Under the pieces are notes generated by a model. It had not been told where the DNA came from. It saw only the letters and a list, made by a program, of their open reading frames with translations, and did not search any database. Positions 32,375 to 33,745 of a DNA stretch of 33,745 bases are shown here, one piece after another. The stretch lies in contig JAYQDD010000012.1 in the NCBI GenBank assembly GCA_038138145.1, forward strand, positions 1-33,745, written 5' to 3'. This DNA comes from UBA3537 sp038138145 (lineage in GTDB: Bacteria; Bacteroidota; Bacteroidia; Flavobacteriales; Flavobacteriaceae). The translations under genes were made by a program, and so were the position numbers. Within the stretch, counting starts at the first letter, position 1; every line of letters starts with the position of its first letter.

Positions 32375-33745
32375 ATGAACAAAAAAACCTTATATGTAGT
32401 TGCTCTAATAATTACCTTTTTTTCGTGTAAACAAAGCGAAAAAACAGAACGTTTAATCGAGAACGACAATGTAATCAATACAAAATCTAACTATATTAAC
32501 AATGAGGTTAGTGTTTACACCACAGCGGAAAACACAAATAAAAGACTTTCTTTAGACAGCAAAAAATTTTTTGTTGAAGCAAATCAACCTTTAGAAACGG
32601 AAGTGGCTATTTTTGTCAATCCTAAAAAACAATTTCAAGAATTTTTAGGCATTGGAGGTGCAATTACAGATGCTTCAGCAGAAGTATTTTCTAAACTAAG
32701 TAAAGATAAACAAGAAGAACTTCTCAACGCTTATTTTACTGAAGAAGGGATTAACTATAACATCATAAGAACCAGTATTCACAGTAGTGATTTTGGTTTA
32801 GGTAGTCATACCTATATAGAGGAAGGCGACAAAGAGTTGAAAACCTTTTCCATAGAAATGGACAGGAAAAAACGCATTCCGATGATTAAAAGAGCACAAG
32901 CGTTAATAAATGACGATTTGGTGTTTTATGCTAGCCCTTGGAGCCCACCAGCATTTATGAAAACCAACAACCATATGCTTCGTGGAGGGAAGCTACTGCC
33001 GGAATACAATCAAGCTTGGGCAAATTACTACGTTAAATTTATCGATGCCTATGAAGCAGAAGGAATCCCTGTTTGGGGCGTTACCATCCAAAACGAACCT
33101 ATGGCGGTACAGCGTTGGGAGTCTTGTATATATACTGCCGAAGAAGAAAGGGATTTCCTAAAAAATTACTTGGGGCCAACATTTGAAAAGAATGGTTTTG
33201 GTGACAAAAACATTGTCGTATGGGATCATAATAGAGATTTAATATCTCATCGAGCCAACACTATTTTTGAAGATCCTGAAGCCAACAAATATGCATGGGG
33301 GATAGGGTTTCATTGGTACGAAACATGGACTGGTGGAGACCCGAAATATGACAATCTAAAAAATATTAAAGAATCATTTCCCAAAATGAATTTATTATTC
33401 ACTGAAGGATGTCAAGAAAAATTTGACCCCACTCAATACGAACGATGGTCTAATGCTGAACGTTATGGAAATTCTATGATTAATGATTTTAATAGTGGTA
33501 CTGTAGGCTGGACCGATTGGAATATTTTACTCAATGAATTTGGAGGACCAAACCATGTACAGAATTTCTGTTTTGCGCCTATACATGCCAATACAAAAAC
33601 AAACGAGCTAATTTATACCCCAACCTATTATTACATTGGACATTTTTCAAAATTCATAAAACCCAAAGCAAAACGTATTAGCACTACAGCGAGCAGGAGC
33701 ACCATTGAGAGCACGTCTTTTCAAAACCCCGATGGTGAAATTGTA
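32375..33745 (+). CDS. Second GH30 glycoside hydrolase lipoprotein, 3' end cut by the window
   Basis: 457 codons are present and the frame is open to the last base, so the stop lies beyond the window. Lipobox FFSC (Cys18). Catalytic residues are Glu241 (acid/base) in VTIQNEPMAVQRWES and Glu344 (nucleophile) in LLFTEGCQEKF. Other blocks are FQEFLGIGGAITDASAEVF, SPWSPPAFMKTNNHMLRGG and GFHWYETWTGGD. This resembles the GH30_1-like, glucosylceramidase-type branch, to which exo-beta-1,6-glucosidases of marine flavobacteria belong. It differs clearly from its neighbour GH30, so the pair is unlikely to be a recent duplication. ATG at 32375 gives MNKKTLYVVALIITFFSC. Together the two enzymes could remove beta-1,6 side chains. 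Confidence 0.9.
   Translation, partial: MNKKTLYVVALIITFFSCKQSEKTERLIENDNVINTKSNYINNEVSVYTTAENTNKRLSLDSKKFFVEANQPLETEVAIFVNPKKQFQEFLGIGGAITDASAEVFSKLSKDKQEELLNAYFTEEGINYNIIRTSIHSSDFGLGSHTYIEEGDKELKTFSIEMDRKKRIPMIKRAQALINDDLVFYASPWSPPAFMKTNNHMLRGGKLLPEYNQAWANYYVKFIDAYEAEGIPVWGVTIQNEPMAVQRWESCIYTAEEERDFLKNYLGPTFEKNGFGDKNIVVWDHNRDLISHRANTIFEDPEANKYAWGIGFHWYETWTGGDPKYDNLKNIKESFPKMNLLFTEGCQEKFDPTQYERWSNAERYGNSMINDFNSGTVGWTDWNILLNEFGGPNHVQNFCFAPIHANTKTNELIYTPTYYYIGHFSKFIKPKAKRISTTASRSTIESTSFQNPDGEIV

Noticed and set aside
1..33745. CRISPR array, transposon, prophage or defence system
   Set aside because: I looked for regularly spaced repeats, transposase, integrase, nuclease-toxin and restriction motifs and found none that I could support.
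30935..33745. The two GH30 genes as a recent tandem duplication
   Set aside because: Apart from the catalytic blocks their sequences, loops and signal peptides differ strongly, which points to separate subfamilies.

Overview
This window comes from a Bacteroidetes genome, most likely a marine member of the Flavobacteriaceae. The reasons are: a type IX secretion (T9SS) type B sorting domain beside a PorP/SprF protein; a SusC/SusD locus; promoters of the form TTTG-N18/19-TAnnTTTG; A-rich translation start regions without clear Shine-Dalgarno sequences; and flavobacterial families (DUF6089, DUF6377, HPPK-deoxynucleoside kinase fusion, GH3-like protein). The DNA is AT-rich throughout.

Left part (1-9.5 kb). 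A truncated T9SS cargo gene and a PorP/SprF gene run forward. They converge on a long reverse-strand block: CBS protein-nadK, then DUF6089 barrel-uppS-bamA-ompH-ompH, then murI. The second group is a cell-envelope operon with a good promoter at 7880-7909 and a terminator at 2105-2134. It joins undecaprenyl-PP synthesis (lipid carrier) to outer-membrane protein assembly (BamA and two Skp-like chaperones). MurI follows the terminator, and the terminator lies inside the longest possible murI reading frame, so the murI start has to be moved inward.

Middle (9.5-23.4 kb). Housekeeping genes: pdxJ-alpha/beta hydrolase, tig, clpP-clpX, a lipoprotein, a GH3-like adenylating enzyme, a DUF2797 protein, a queuosine-precursor transporter, the folK-dNK fusion, a TrmH-family methyltransferase, mutS, and tRNA-Gly(GCC)/tRNA-Leu(UAA). 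Directly behind clpX lies what looks like the last third of a second PorP/SprF gene that has lost its 5' part.

Right part (23.4-33.7 kb). A polysaccharide utilisation locus (PUL) starts right after the tRNA pair and its terminator. It holds a membrane-anchored DUF6377-type regulator, a roughly 300 bp control region with direct repeats, SusC, SusD, a PKD-containing surface lipoprotein, and two different GH30 lipoproteins, the second cut by the window end. The composition resembles laminarin (beta-1,3/1,6-glucan) loci of marine flavobacteria. Binding and import would be by SusCD and the PKD protein, and removal of beta-1,6-linked glucose by the GH30 enzymes. The substrate is inferred and has not been shown.

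I saw no CRISPR array, transposase, phage gene or recognisable defence system. The points I find most worth checking are the porP remnant behind clpX, the repeats upstream of susC, the tandem repeat that forms the tig promoter, the large hairpin before the GH30 genes, and the cluster of non-ATG starts.
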